A DNA stretch of 64,000 bases from RGIG1918 sp964570895 (GCA_964570895.1 CAZMZD010000007.1:1-64000), one strand, 5' to 3'. Counted from the first letter of the stretch, positions 48,614-57,700 are shown. Notes: generated from the sequence alone by a model not told the origin. Translations and numbers: made by a program.

Positions 48614-49516
48614 TTATGCTCTTGGGTGGGTGCTTTGATAAACTTCTTGAAGCCTTTGGGTTGAAATGTGGGTGTAAATTTGCGTGTTTGCAATGCTTGC
48701 GTGCCCCAAAAGTTCTTGAACAATCCTTAAATCTGCCCCGTGTTCAAGCAATTTTGTTGCAAAGCTATGGCGAAACATATGCGGGGTCACTCTTTTTGGA
48801 AGTTCAATTTTTGCAACAGTTTCTTTCAAAGCTTTTCTTATACTTTGATTTTGTAATCTAAAACCGTTGTAATTTGTGAATAATGGGCTGTCTTTATCTT
48901 TTGAATTGGAATTAATTAAAGGCGCGATATTTTTAATATAATTTTCAAGTTGTTTTTTTGTTGAGTCCGGTATGAGGACTATTCTTTCTTTTGCGCCTTT
49001 TCCAAAAACAGTTATTTCGCCTTCTTTTAAATTTAAATTCCCTAAATTTAAACCGGAAAGCTCGCTAATTCGCATTCCTGTCACCCAAAGAAGTTCGAAA
49101 ATAATTCTATTTCTAAAGCCTGCGGGTGTTTCGATTTTGATATTTTGAATTATATTTTGAATTTCATCTTCTGTTAAAAAATTCGGCAATTTTTTTTCTT
49201 TTTTTGGAAGAACGACATTGTTCACAGGGTTAAAATCAATAATTTCTTCGTTATACAAAAACTTGTAAAAGCTTTTTATTCCGGCGATTTTCCTTGTGAC
49301 GGTTGTTCTTTTATATTTCATTGTTTGAATAAAATGCAAAAATGAACTTATGGTTTTTGAATCAACTTCAAGCGGAGATTTGCTATCGAGCCAAATAATG
49401 AAATTTTTTATATCTGTTAAATAAGCGCGTGCAGTGTGCCTTGAAAAATTTCTTTCTTTAACAAGATAAATTTCAAAATCAGAAATTAATTTTTTTGCAA
49501 TTTCATTGTTTGTCAT
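48614..49516 (-). CDS. Tyrosine recombinase XerC/XerD
   Basis: A 300-residue site-specific recombinase. The N-terminal SAM-like core-binding domain (YLVKERNFSRHTARAYLTDI) is followed by the catalytic domain with Arg in VTGMRISELSGL, the HxxR box in THMFRHSFATKLLEHGADLR, a second His in VQELLGHASIANTQIYTHIS and the nucleophilic Tyr in that segment. Length and motifs fit the chromosomal Xer pair that resolves chromosome dimers rather than a phage integrase. Which of XerC or XerD cannot be said. A TAAAAT box lies 6 nt before the ATG with TTGGAA 18 nt further upstream (leaderless candidate). Confidence 0.92.
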   Translation of the reverse strand: MTNNEIAKKLISDFEIYLVKERNFSRHTARAYLTDIKNFIIWLDSKSPLEVDSKTISSFLHFIQTMKYKRTTVTRKIAGIKSFYKFLYNEEIIDFNPVNNVVLPKKEKKLPNFLTEDEIQNIIQNIKIETPAGFRNRIIFELLWVTGMRISELSGLNLGNLNLKEGEITVFGKGAKERIVLIPDSTKKQLENYIKNIAPLINSNSKDKDSPLFTNYNGFRLQNQSIRKALKETVAKIELPKRVTPHMFRHSFATKLLEHGADLRIVQELLGHASIANTQIYTHISTQRLQEVYQSTHPRA

Positions 49517-49687
49517 ATCTTTATTTTAAAGCATTTTTAATAATAATTCCAAAAAATAATACAAAGCGAGTATTCAAATAAGTTAATAAAACTTATAACA
49601 TGGTTTTAATTATTTTCCCTTTGTTGTAAATTAGAACTGTACCCATTTGAGGCAAAATTGCGCAATAATTTCGAAAGTTTCGATAAT

Positions 49688-50299
49688 ATGGAAACATCAA
49701 TGAGAAAAACTTCCGTTGTTCAAGAGAGGAGTGCTCTTGTTGCTGTTCATATGTATAAACAATTTTTAGATTTCCAGCAAACAGGCTTGATGTGCGCTGA
49801 AATTTTTTCAAGAATGGTTGAAGATATAGGCACGGTTGTAGATTATCTTCGTCAATCTTTCGGGGTTAGAAATGTGCCTGTTCAAAATGTTACATACGAA
49901 GTTGACAGCAATAAAACACTTGTTATGATAAACATTCTTTGGCACACAATCAGCTTTGTAAACAGATATAATATTTCCCCAAAAGCCTTGCCGCGTGCAA
50001 CAAGAAGCCCTCTTTTTTGCGGAAGAATTTTTGCGCTAAACGGCAATTATTATAATATAGTTAAAGATTTGAATGACTACGAAAGTCAGATGAAAGCTAT
50101 GCTTGATAACGAAATAGCTTCTCTTTATGTTCCTTCTGAAAAGGGCGAAAACACAATAATTACAATAAGACATAAAGATAACCAAGAATTTCCTGTAAAC
50201 AGAATTGACGCTAGCCGCGAATTTGTTTTAAAGGTTATTGAGCTTGTTTGCGCAGGCGGGCAGTTCCACGAACAAATTAAAACAAAATTTGACTTTTAA
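49688..50299 (+). CDS. Protein of unknown function
   Basis: A 203-residue soluble protein starting METSMRKTSVVQERSALVAV at 49688; the frame is open ten codons further upstream to a weaker start. Helical N-terminal half (MYKQFLDFQQTGLMCAEIFS), mixed C-terminal half. No recognised domain, no ribosome site in evidence. It begins a plus-strand run with the zinc-ribbon protein at 50323 and DAHP synthase. Well-behaved codon use and length argue for a real lineage-specific gene. Confidence 0.65.
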   Translation: METSMRKTSVVQERSALVAVHMYKQFLDFQQTGLMCAEIFSRMVEDIGTVVDYLRQSFGVRNVPVQNVTYEVDSNKTLVMINILWHTISFVNRYNISPKALPRATRSPLFCGRIFALNGNYYNIVKDLNDYESQMKAMLDNEIASLYVPSEKGENTIITIRHKDNQEFPVNRIDASREFVLKVIELVCAGGQFHEQIKTKFDF

Positions 50300-50322
50300 A
50301 ATATTTTCTTTAAAAAGTTAAT

Positions 50323-50721
50323 ATGTTTGATTTTTTGCTTAATTTGTTTAGTGTTAAAAATAAATGTTCTCACAGAAACGCGCTTTTAAATTCTGACGAA
50401 GGATATTGTCCGGATTGCGGGAAATATTTAAAAAAATATTATTACATAATTCGCTGCAAACATTGTGATATCAAGCGAAAAGGCGAGGTTTTATATCAAG
50501 GGATTTACCCTGTTGACAGCTATTGCGAAAATTGTGGCGGGAGTGATTTTTATGTTGAAAAGCTTGAAAAAATAAACTTTTTCGACATCAAATATGCAAT
50601 AATTTCAAAAGAAGTGGTGGAAGAAGAAAAAACACTTCAAGAGGTTTTCCAGATTTGGACAGAATGCGATTTTAAAGAAAAAATTGCGGGTTATTTAATG
50701 CAAAAAGCTTATGCGAAATAA
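50323..50721 (+). CDS. Small zinc-ribbon protein
   Basis: A 132-residue protein with paired metal-binding knuckles: a Cys/His pair at CSHRN, CPDCGKY, CKHCD and CENCGG, all within residues ~13-75, consistent with two zinc ribbons. The C-terminal ~50 residues are helical and acidic. No enzyme motif is visible. It lies 23 bp after the preceding gene and 42 bp before DAHP synthase. Function unknown. Confidence 0.7.
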   Translation: MFDFLLNLFSVKNKCSHRNALLNSDEGYCPDCGKYLKKYYYIIRCKHCDIKRKGEVLYQGIYPVDSYCENCGGSDFYVEKLEKINFFDIKYAIISKEVVEEEKTLQEVFQIWTECDFKEKIAGYLMQKAYAK

Positions 50722-50735
50722 TGTTTATTGTATAA

Positions 50736-50759
50736 TTTCCTTGTACTAAATAAGGAATT
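50736..50759 (+). promoter_or_regulatory. Hairpin covering the DAHP synthase ribosome site
   Basis: TTCCTT (50737-50742) can pair with AAGGAA (50752-50757), which contains the ribosome-binding site (AAGGA) of the ATG at 50764. A TATAAT box (50731-50736) sits just upstream. Confidence 0.4.
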
Positions 50760-50763
50760 AATA

Positions 50764-51792
50764 ATGCTTGTTGTAATGAATCAAGGAATAGCTGAAAATG
50801 TTGTTGAAAAGGCTATTAAATATATTCAAGACAGAGGTTTTGAAACGCACGTTTCTAAAGGCGAAGTGCACACGGTTATTGGCGTTGTGGGCGGCGGTGC
50901 AGAACATATCGACAGGCGCGACCTCGAACTTTTAGAAGGTGTTAAAGAAGTTATCAAAATCACATCAAGCTATAAGCTTGTGAGCAGAGTTTTTAAGCCA
51001 AAAGACACTATTGTAAAAATTGGCGAAGAAAAATTCGGCGGGAATAATTTTGGCGTGATTGCAGGCCCTTGCAGTGTTGAAAGTTATGAACAAATGGATG
51101 AAACGGCGAAAAAGCTTTCTAAACTTGGGGTGAAAGTGCTTAGAGGGGGTGCATTTAAGCCAAGAACTTCTCCTTATGCTTTTCAAGGGCTTGGCGAAGA
51201 AGGTTTGCAAATTTTGAGAAAAGTTGCTGATAAATATAATATGGCAGTTGTTTCAGAAATTATGGAAATTAGCCAAATTCCGCTTTTTGAAAAATATGTT
51301 GATTGCCTGCAAGTGGGCGCAAGAAATATGCAGAATTTCAATTTGCTAAAGGAATTGAGCCACTTGAAAAAACCGATATTGCTCAAACGTGGGCTTTCTG
51401 CAACATTTGAAGAATGGTTGATGAGCGCAGAATATATTATGTCCGGCGGGAATAGGCAAATTATTCTTTGCGAAAGAGGGATAAGAACTTTTGAAACCGC
51501 AACAAGAAACACTCTTGATTTATGTGCTGTTCCTGTAATTCAAAAGCTTTCGCACCTTCCTATAATCACTGACCCAAGCCACGGTACAGGGCTTAGAGAT
51601 AAAGTTGCGCCGATGACAAAAGCTTCGCTTGCAGCCGGCGCTGATGGCGTTATGCTTGAAGTTCACCACAAACCGGAATGCGCTTTGTGCGACGGCGCGC
51701 AATCTTTAACACCCGAACAACTTAAAGGCTTGTTAAAAGATGTTGGTGCAATTGCAAATGTTTGCGGAAAGAAAATCATTTTTAAATATTAA
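50764..51792 (+). CDS. aroF: 3-deoxy-7-phosphoheptulonate (DAHP) synthase, type I beta
   Basis: A 342-residue enzyme for the first step of the shikimate pathway. Residues 1-70 form the ferredoxin-like regulatory domain (VVMNQGIAENVVEKAIKYIQ), then the KDO8P-type barrel: VIAGPCSVES, RGGAFKPRTSPYAFQG, LQVGARNMQNF, PILLKRGLS and ITDPSHGTG. This architecture is the AroA(I-beta) form with N-terminal regulatory domain. The start at 50764 follows AAGGA. It ends at a strong terminator. Supplies chorismate for the aroH and tyrA products. Confidence 0.95.
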   Translation: MLVVMNQGIAENVVEKAIKYIQDRGFETHVSKGEVHTVIGVVGGGAEHIDRRDLELLEGVKEVIKITSSYKLVSRVFKPKDTIVKIGEEKFGGNNFGVIAGPCSVESYEQMDETAKKLSKLGVKVLRGGAFKPRTSPYAFQGLGEEGLQILRKVADKYNMAVVSEIMEISQIPLFEKYVDCLQVGARNMQNFNLLKELSHLKKPILLKRGLSATFEEWLMSAEYIMSGGNRQIILCERGIRTFETATRNTLDLCAVPVIQKLSHLPIITDPSHGTGLRDKVAPMTKASLAAGADGVMLEVHHKPECALCDGAQSLTPEQLKGLLKDVGAIANVCGKKIIFKY

Positions 51793-51811
51793 ACTTTGAA
51801 ACTTAAGATAT

Positions 51812-51850
51812 AAAAAGCGCACCTTTTGGTTAATGGTGCGCTTTATTTTT
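51812..51850. terminator. Bidirectional terminator
   Basis: AAAGCGCACC and GGTGCGCTTT form a 10-bp stem around an 11-nt loop; T-runs follow on both strands. It separates the convergent DAHP synthase and TPR genes. Confidence 0.85.
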
Positions 51851-53996
51851 ATTTTGAATTTGTTGTGCTTTTTAAATATTCATCAAGTTCATTTGTTCTT
51901 TGTTTAACAAAATTTATATAGTCGTCTTGAGGCTCTTTTGCTCTTGCCTGAACATATTGTTTGTAATATTTGATTGCTTCAGGGTAATTTTCAAGTGTGT
52001 CATAAATTGTTCCAAGCCCATAATATGCAAGTGAGAAGGTGCTATCTTTTGCAAGAACTTTTTTATAACTTGCAATTGCTTCACTATATTTTTTTTCTTC
52101 TTCAAAAATTGTTCCGCTATAGTAATTTGCATATAAATTTTCAGGTTCTTTCGCTAAAATTTCGCCAAGAGCCGCGTGTGCTTCGCTATATTTTTTTGCT
52201 TGGAATAATTCTTGCGCTAAATCAAGTTTTTTGTTTAAATTTGAATTTTCAATTCCTGCTATTGCTTGTTTTGCGCCTATGTCTTTAGGGTTAATAGAGA
52301 GAATTTTTTGATAATATTTATATGCGTTTTCGCTATCGTTCATTTCAAGATAGCAAGAAGCAATGGCGCTTAAAATGTTTGTGTCGCTAGGGTTTTGCGC
52401 GAGCATTCCTTCCCAGATTTTAATTGCGCTTGGGTAATTTTTAAGCTCAAAATAGCAAGAAGCTATGTTTGATTTAATTTCAGGTGTTTGAGTTGGGATT
52501 TTTGAATATGTTGAAATTGCTTCTTGATATTTTTTCTCATTCCAATATTTTGTGGCAAGAGTATAGAGCTCATTTGCTTTTTCGTTAATTATATCTTGTT
52601 TTAAGTTAAGCAGTTCTTGATTTGATGGCAGCATAGAAAGCCCTGAAGCCACTGTTGCTTCTGCGCTTTGAGTGTCTTTATTATTTAAATAAATCTGCGC
52701 CATATTAATATAAATGTCTTTATATTTAGGGTTTAGCGCCATTGCACGTTTATAATATCCAAGCGCTTCTGTGTATTTTTCTGCTTTGTGTAATTCGTAT
52801 GCTAAATTATATTGGGCAGGGAAGCTTGTCGGGTTTGAATTTGCTTCAAGTGTCAAATAATCAATGAGTTCTTGACCTTTGAAATTTGCCCTCACAAGAT
52901 TTTCAATTTCAGCTTCTGCGAGTTTTGCCTCTTCTGTGTTTGGCGAAATTTGCATAATTGTTTTATAGCTTGAAATTGCGCCTTTAATATCTTTAAGTTG
53001 TGCTTGAGCTTGCGCTTTATATTTTAATAAATCTTTGTTGTTAGGCTCTTTAGATAGAATTTCATCGTAAACCAAAATCGCTTCTTTTGGAGTGTTCATT
53101 TCAGAATATAATGAAGCGAGGTTATAGAGCACAATTTTATCATTAGGATTTAACTCTTTTGCTTTTAAATATTGGATTTTAGCATTTGCAAGGTCGCCCT
53201 TTTTCTGCAAAACTGTTCCGAGGTTAATATAACCTTGTGGGTCAGAAGGGTTTTGTGCAATTCTTGAGCTCCACAAAAATTCAAGGTTTTCAAGCAATTC
53301 CGGATTTTTTTCGCCATGTTGGAGTGCAAGGCTGTAAAATTCAAGCGCAGCGTCTTGGTTGTTAACTTCGTCCATAATGAGCGCATATTTAAAATATACT
53401 TGCGGGTTTTTCGCGTTTAAGATTTTTCTATAACATTCAATCGCTCTATTTTGGTTGTTGAATGACTTATAAATATCGCCGAGCGCTTCCCAAGCGCGAG
53501 CTGAATATGTCGGGTTTTCTGTGATTTGCGCGAAGTCGTATCCGGCTTCTGCAAAAGAGCCTATTCTTCTTGCGTTTGTTGCGTTTTTATATATGCTTGA
53601 AGCTTCTGTGCTTTCTCTGTTTATTCTTTTTAAGTTAACTTCCGCCGTGCTTAAAAGTTCCGGCGCCTGAACATCGACGCCCCAATATTTTAAATAAAAC
53701 AGAGCACTTTTAAGGTCTGAAATTGCGCTTTTATATGAACTTTGCTCATTTGCAAGCACTTCAGCTCTTGCAAGATAAGAAGAAACAAGCGCTTTTACAA
53801 CGGTTGCGTCGTAAGGAACTCTTCTTAAGACATTTCTGAATTGTTTAATTGCAAGAGTATAATTTTTTGCTTTATAGAATGTTACGCCGTTTCTGTAAAA
53901 TTCGTTATATTTTTCATCAAGATTAGCGCCACCTTGTGCTATAACAGCTTGCGTTAGGGTTAATAAACAAAGGATTGAAATAATATATTTTTTCAT
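51849..53996 (-). CDS. Exported multi-TPR protein
   Basis: A 715-residue protein with a signal peptide (MKKYIISILCLLTLTQAVIA before QGG) followed almost wholly by tetratricopeptide repeats: roughly a dozen copies of the 34-residue W/Y-x-x-L-A-x-x-Y pattern, for example NLGTVLQKKGDLANAKIQYL and NIASCYFELKNYPSAIKIWE. It would form a large periplasmic solenoid that holds protein complexes. GAGGAA precedes the ATG and a TATAAT lies about 25 nt upstream, so it has an ordinary leader. Partner unknown; envelope assembly or secretion is plausible. Confidence 0.88.
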   Translation of the reverse strand: MKKYIISILCLLTLTQAVIAQGGANLDEKYNEFYRNGVTFYKAKNYTLAIKQFRNVLRRVPYDATVVKALVSSYLARAEVLANEQSSYKSAISDLKSALFYLKYWGVDVQAPELLSTAEVNLKRINRESTEASSIYKNATNARRIGSFAEAGYDFAQITENPTYSARAWEALGDIYKSFNNQNRAIECYRKILNAKNPQVYFKYALIMDEVNNQDAALEFYSLALQHGEKNPELLENLEFLWSSRIAQNPSDPQGYINLGTVLQKKGDLANAKIQYLKAKELNPNDKIVLYNLASLYSEMNTPKEAILVYDEILSKEPNNKDLLKYKAQAQAQLKDIKGAISSYKTIMQISPNTEEAKLAEAEIENLVRANFKGQELIDYLTLEANSNPTSFPAQYNLAYELHKAEKYTEALGYYKRAMALNPKYKDIYINMAQIYLNNKDTQSAEATVASGLSMLPSNQELLNLKQDIINEKANELYTLATKYWNEKKYQEAISTYSKIPTQTPEIKSNIASCYFELKNYPSAIKIWEGMLAQNPSDTNILSAIASCYLEMNDSENAYKYYQKILSINPKDIGAKQAIAGIENSNLNKKLDLAQELFQAKKYSEAHAALGEILAKEPENLYANYYSGTIFEEEKKYSEAIASYKKVLAKDSTFSLAYYGLGTIYDTLENYPEAIKYYKQYVQARAKEPQDDYINFVKQRTNELDEYLKSTTNSK

Positions 53997-54175
53997 AAAA
54001 ATTCCTCGAAATCTTCAAGAATTATACTATAAAATCGATTTTTTTAATATTGAACAAAAATACACCCCAAAATGCTAGTTTGCAATTTTTTAAGAATTGT
54101 AAACATTTCCAAAAAAATCATTAAGTTACAAAAGAAATTGCCGAGATATTATTTATCAGACAAGGATTATCACAC

Positions 54176-54331
54176 GTGCTTAAAAAATCAAAAAAACCGG
54201 AAATAAACTTAACTTCATGTACTAACATGGTGCTTGAAGGTGCAAAAAGAAGAAGAATGACCGCGTATTCCGCAGTTAAGGCACTTAATTCAAGCACAGG
54301 AATTAAAACAAACATTTATGCTGTAAAATAA
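54176..54331 (+). CDS. Possible small basic protein
   Basis: A 51-residue frame on the plus strand in an otherwise gene-free 364-bp gap: GTG start with AAGG about 9 nt upstream, then LKKSKKPEINLTSCTNMVLE and GAKRRRMTAYSAVKALNSST, ending before a short GTGC/GCAC hairpin and a run of seven T. The frame is open upstream to 54124 with protein-like sequence (KEIAEILFIRQGLS), so a longer form with a non-standard start is possible. Basic and possibly nucleic-acid binding. Only base composition and signals support it. Confidence 0.4.
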   Translation: MLKKSKKPEINLTSCTNMVLEGAKRRRMTAYSAVKALNSSTGIKTNIYAVK

Positions 54332-54360
54332 TTGTGCCCGCACGGTTTTTTTATGGCTTT

Positions 54361-55104
54361 TTATATGTTTCCCGCCATATAGAATAGAAAACCAACCAAA
54401 AGGTCTGCAATCAAAAGAAAAAGCGTGCATAAAATAGCGGATTTTGTGGTGCTTTCGCCGACCCCTTTTGCGCCGCCTGTTGTATTGTAACCAACAGTTG
54501 CACAAACAACTGCAATAATTCCGCCAAAGAGGAAACCTTTAAATATGCTAACGAAAATGTCTTTCATGGTGAGCATAAGCCAAACGCTTGAAATGTAACG
54601 GTTTGGGTGCAAACCAATTGTGCCGTATGATATAACCATACCTGCGAAAATCCCGAGAAATTCAGCTAGTATAACAATGAGCGCAACAGTGATGCTTGCG
54701 CCGATTAGCCTTGGTGCAAAATAATATCCGACAGGGTTCACGCCAAGAACTTTCATTGCGTCAACTTGTTCGGTCACTTGCATATTTGCAATTTCAGCCG
54801 TAATTGCAGTGCCTGCGCGAGCCCCAATTGCAAGAGCTGCGAACCCTGGGGCAATTTCTCTTATAAGCGCAACGGATAAAAAGCCGCCTATGTAACTTTC
54901 GCCGCCTGTGAGAAGAAATTGATTTGAAACTTGAAGAGCAATAACGGACGATGCGATAATTACAATCATTAAAGATATACCAAGCGAATCAAAACCGATT
55001 GTTGCGCTTTGTATAATGATGTCTTTCCACTTTGCTCGCCCTGAAAATATATATTTTAAGGTGGTTGAAAGATTTATTACGCATTGTCCGATAAAGCTAA
55101 TCAA
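54361..55104 (-). CDS. mlaE: MlaE-type ABC transporter permease
   Basis: A 247-residue inner-membrane permease with five or six membrane segments. LTGGESYIGGFLSVALIREI, GARAGTAITAEIANMQVTEQ and VDAMKVLGVNPVGYYFAPRL are the MlaE family blocks. With MlaF ATPase and an MCE-domain protein it moves phospholipids between the membranes of diderm bacteria; neither partner adjoins it here. The start is TTG 55104 with AAGGA 7 nt upstream. Follows ilvE by 9 bp. The final ~15 residues are hydrophobic. Confidence 0.93.
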   Translation of the reverse strand: MISFIGQCVINLSTTLKYIFSGRAKWKDIIIQSATIGFDSLGISLMIVIIASSVIALQVSNQFLLTGGESYIGGFLSVALIREIAPGFAALAIGARAGTAITAEIANMQVTEQVDAMKVLGVNPVGYYFAPRLIGASITVALIVILAEFLGIFAGMVISYGTIGLHPNRYISSVWLMLTMKDIFVSIFKGFLFGGIIAVVCATVGYNTTGGAKGVGESTTKSAILCTLFLLIADLLVGFLFYMAGNI

Positions 55105-55113
55105 AATTAATCC

Positions 55114-56025
55114 TTAGTAAATTTCTGTGAGCCATTCGCGGTGAATATCGAGTTCGCCACGAACTAAATCATAGTATAATTTTTGGATTTTTTCAGTGTT
55201 TTTGCCGGTGTTGCCGTCGCCAACAGGTCTGTTGTCGATTTTTGTAACAGGCATAATTTGCGCGCCTGTTCCGCAACAGAATGCTTCATCCGAAATGTAT
55301 AATTCAGTTCTATCAATATCGCGAACTTCAACTTTTAAGCCAAGTTCATGTGCAAGTTCAATAACCGTGTTTCTTGTAACGCCGATTAAAATATTGCTTG
55401 TTTCTTTTGACGTGATTAAAGTGTCGCCTTTAACGAGGAAGAAATTCATTGCAGAACCTTCTGCCACATGGCCGTCATTTGATAAAACAATAGCGTCGTC
55501 AAAACCTGCAAGTTTGGCTTCTGTCACGATGAGCGCTGTGTTTGCATAAGCGCCTGAAATTTTGGCTCTTGGCGGAATTGAGTTGTCTTCAAGTCTATCC
55601 CAGCTTGAAACGCAAACGCTCAAGCCGCCTTCTTTTGCGAAGTATGAACCGAGCGGAGTTGTAAAAATCAAAATGCCGTCAGGGTTATCAATCAAGCTTG
55701 GCCCAACTTTTTGTGCCATTTTGTATACAGTTGGTCTGATGTATGCGTCAGTTCTATAATTATTTTTAACGAGTAATTCTTTTGTGATGTTGCAATATTC
55801 TTCAATAGAATATTTTGGGTCCATAAACATAATTTTGCAGCTGTTGTGCATTCTTTCGAAGTGTTCTTTCATACGAAAAGCATACATTTTGTCTTGTTTT
55901 TCGTTGTAATATGCTCTAATACCTTCAAAAACGCTTGTGCCATATAAAAAAGCGTGTGTTCTAACAGGAAGAACAGCCTCTTGTGCCGGTACAAATTCGC
56001 CATTTAAAAAATAGAATTCTGTCAT
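55114..56025 (-). CDS. ilvE: Branched-chain amino acid aminotransferase
   Basis: A 303-residue fold-type IV PLP enzyme for the last step of Ile, Val and Leu synthesis. GTSVFEGIRAYYNEK, YIRPTVYKMAQKVG, the lysine-bearing AKISGAYANTALIVTEAKLA and GSAMNFFLVKGDTLITSKET then ILIGVTRNTVIELAHELGLK are conserved. AAAGG precedes the ATG. Works with the ilvA product upstream in the isoleucine pathway; D-amino-acid transaminase or 4-amino-4-deoxychorismate lyase are less likely given the length and YIRP motif. Confidence 0.92.
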   Translation of the reverse strand: MTEFYFLNGEFVPAQEAVLPVRTHAFLYGTSVFEGIRAYYNEKQDKMYAFRMKEHFERMHNSCKIMFMDPKYSIEEYCNITKELLVKNNYRTDAYIRPTVYKMAQKVGPSLIDNPDGILIFTTPLGSYFAKEGGLSVCVSSWDRLEDNSIPPRAKISGAYANTALIVTEAKLAGFDDAIVLSNDGHVAEGSAMNFFLVKGDTLITSKETSNILIGVTRNTVIELAHELGLKVEVRDIDRTELYISDEAFCCGTGAQIMPVTKIDNRPVGDGNTGKNTEKIQKLYYDLVRGELDIHREWLTEIY

Positions 56026-56117
56026 TTTTCGCCTTTCTAAAATTTCTATATGTCTATTATTGCAAATTTAAATTAAAAAAGCTAGATTTTTTATTATATT
56101 TTTTTTAAAATAAACAT

Positions 56118-57644
56118 ATGTTTATAACTAATTTAATAGCATACTTAATACTTATTTATCTTGCAGTTTATGCCCTTTATTTTTTAACATTTATTGTTAA
56201 GTCTTTTAGTTCAAAGAAATTCATCAAAGAACAAGAAGCAAAATTGTTGTTAAACACTGCTCAAAACAATTTGTGCGTTATTATTTGGGCAAGCGATAAA
56301 AACAAAAATTTGTATGAACTTCTCAAAATTTTGAACAATCAAAATTATCCTAAAGCAAATTATGAAGTTCATGTTATGTATAAAAACAGCGCAAAAAACA
56401 AAACGGTTGTTCCTGATTTTGCGCACGGTGCCCGCATTCACAGCATTGAAAATCCTGAGTATTACCAAAAAGACAGAGCTCTTTCAATGTTTGTTGAAAA
56501 AATTATTTTAGAAGATAAATTCGACGCGTTTATTTTCCTTGGCGCAGACAGGCTTGTTGGCGAAAATTATTTAGACATCGCAAACAGGCTAGTTGAACCT
56601 TCAAGTGTGATTGTTGGAGCTTGTGATGTTATAAAAGAAAATGAAAGTTTCTTTAAAAGATTATTTACGGGTTCACTTAAAATTAAAACAACCCTCACAA
56701 ACAACACAATTCGCCTTCCGCGCGCGATGTTTGATTTGTGTCAAACAATTGATTCTGAAAATTGTATAATATCGGCTGATATATTGGAACAAACAGGGCG
56801 CGTTTGCTTTGAAACAAGAAATGACGAATTAAAATATTCGCTTTTCCTTGCAAGCAACGACATAAAACCTATTTATTCGCCATTTTTGGTCGCATACACT
56901 TATGTAAAACATTTAAATTTAGACTCGCCTTCTCTTGGGCAAGCGTGGTCTTTGTTTAAATATTACTTACCTTATTTATTTAAAAAACAAAGATATTTTA
57001 TTGAATATCTAGCGTTTATTTTCAGGCCAACCACCTTGTTTATCCTCGCGCTATATTTCACTTTGTTCGCGCTTTCATTTACTTTCAAAACAACAATACA
57101 GTTGAAATATATTCTCCATTTTGGCTTATTCCTCATCACAATCATGCTATTAAGCGTTGCGGCTTCTAAATTTAATTTCAAAGAACTTTTAGAATTACTG
57201 TTCAGCCCTGTTGCAATTTTTATCAAAAAATTCAGAAATTCAATGAGGCTTTTAGATAAAAAAATCATTAAAAGGCAAAGCGAAGAAGAAAAAAACACAA
57301 ATTCTGCAACAGTTACTTCTTTAATTTCAAATGGCAAAAGAGATAACGAGTGCAAGCTCGATTTAATTAAAGAAGAAGGAATGAAAAAAGTTGTATTCAG
57401 ATATAACAAAAAACAATTTGAATCTGACGCACATTTAAGAATGTGCGACGCGCTAAATGAAGTGACATCGGTTCTTGGCGAACGTGGGTTTATATTAAAA
57501 GTTTGCCAAAATTGCAAGTTTTTTGAAGCAAATAACGATGGAAATGTGGATATGTTAAAAGGTTTTTGTAAGATAAATCCGGACGAAAAAAATCCAATCG
57601 AAATCCTTATTTGGAACGGGTGCTCAGGTTTTTGCAAAAAATAA
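56118..57644 (+). CDS. Membrane glycosyltransferase-like protein with C-terminal Cys domain
   Basis: A 508-residue protein. One N-terminal membrane segment (~4-28), a family-2-like transferase domain (~50-280; NLYELLKILNNQNYPKANYE, DAFIFLGADRLVGENYLDIA with an AD-R in place of a plain DxD), two membrane segments (~300-350), then a soluble C-terminal region with six Cys in CQNCKFFEA ... KGFCKIN ... WNGCSGFCKK. The last part looks like a metal or Fe-S binding knuckle and is odd for this family. The -10 box TAAAAT is 6 nt before the ATG, but the -35 is poor. Ends at a strong terminator. Confidence 0.75.
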   Translation: MFITNLIAYLILIYLAVYALYFLTFIVKSFSSKKFIKEQEAKLLLNTAQNNLCVIIWASDKNKNLYELLKILNNQNYPKANYEVHVMYKNSAKNKTVVPDFAHGARIHSIENPEYYQKDRALSMFVEKIILEDKFDAFIFLGADRLVGENYLDIANRLVEPSSVIVGACDVIKENESFFKRLFTGSLKIKTTLTNNTIRLPRAMFDLCQTIDSENCIISADILEQTGRVCFETRNDELKYSLFLASNDIKPIYSPFLVAYTYVKHLNLDSPSLGQAWSLFKYYLPYLFKKQRYFIEYLAFIFRPTTLFILALYFTLFALSFTFKTTIQLKYILHFGLFLITIMLLSVAASKFNFKELLELLFSPVAIFIKKFRNSMRLLDKKIIKRQSEEEKNTNSATVTSLISNGKRDNECKLDLIKEEGMKKVVFRYNKKQFESDAHLRMCDALNEVTSVLGERGFILKVCQNCKFFEANNDGNVDMLKGFCKINPDEKNPIEILIWNGCSGFCKK

Positions 57645-57663
57645 ATTTCATTTTATATAAAAA

Positions 57664-57700
57664 AATAACCGCTCGTTTTTTGCGAGCGGTTATTTTATTT
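57664..57700. terminator. Strong bidirectional terminator
   Basis: AATAACCGCTCG (57664-57675) pairs with CGAGCGGTTATT (57683-57694) around a 7-nt loop, with T-rich tails on both strands; it lies between convergent genes. Confidence 0.9.

Noticed and set aside
48614..49516. Xer recombinase as an integrase of a mobile element
   Set aside because: Length and motifs fit chromosomal XerC/D, its neighbours are ordinary, and no attachment-site duplication was seen nearby.
54121..54315. Minus-strand 64-codon frame
   Set aside because: It is antisense to the better supported plus-strand small frame and has no ribosome site.
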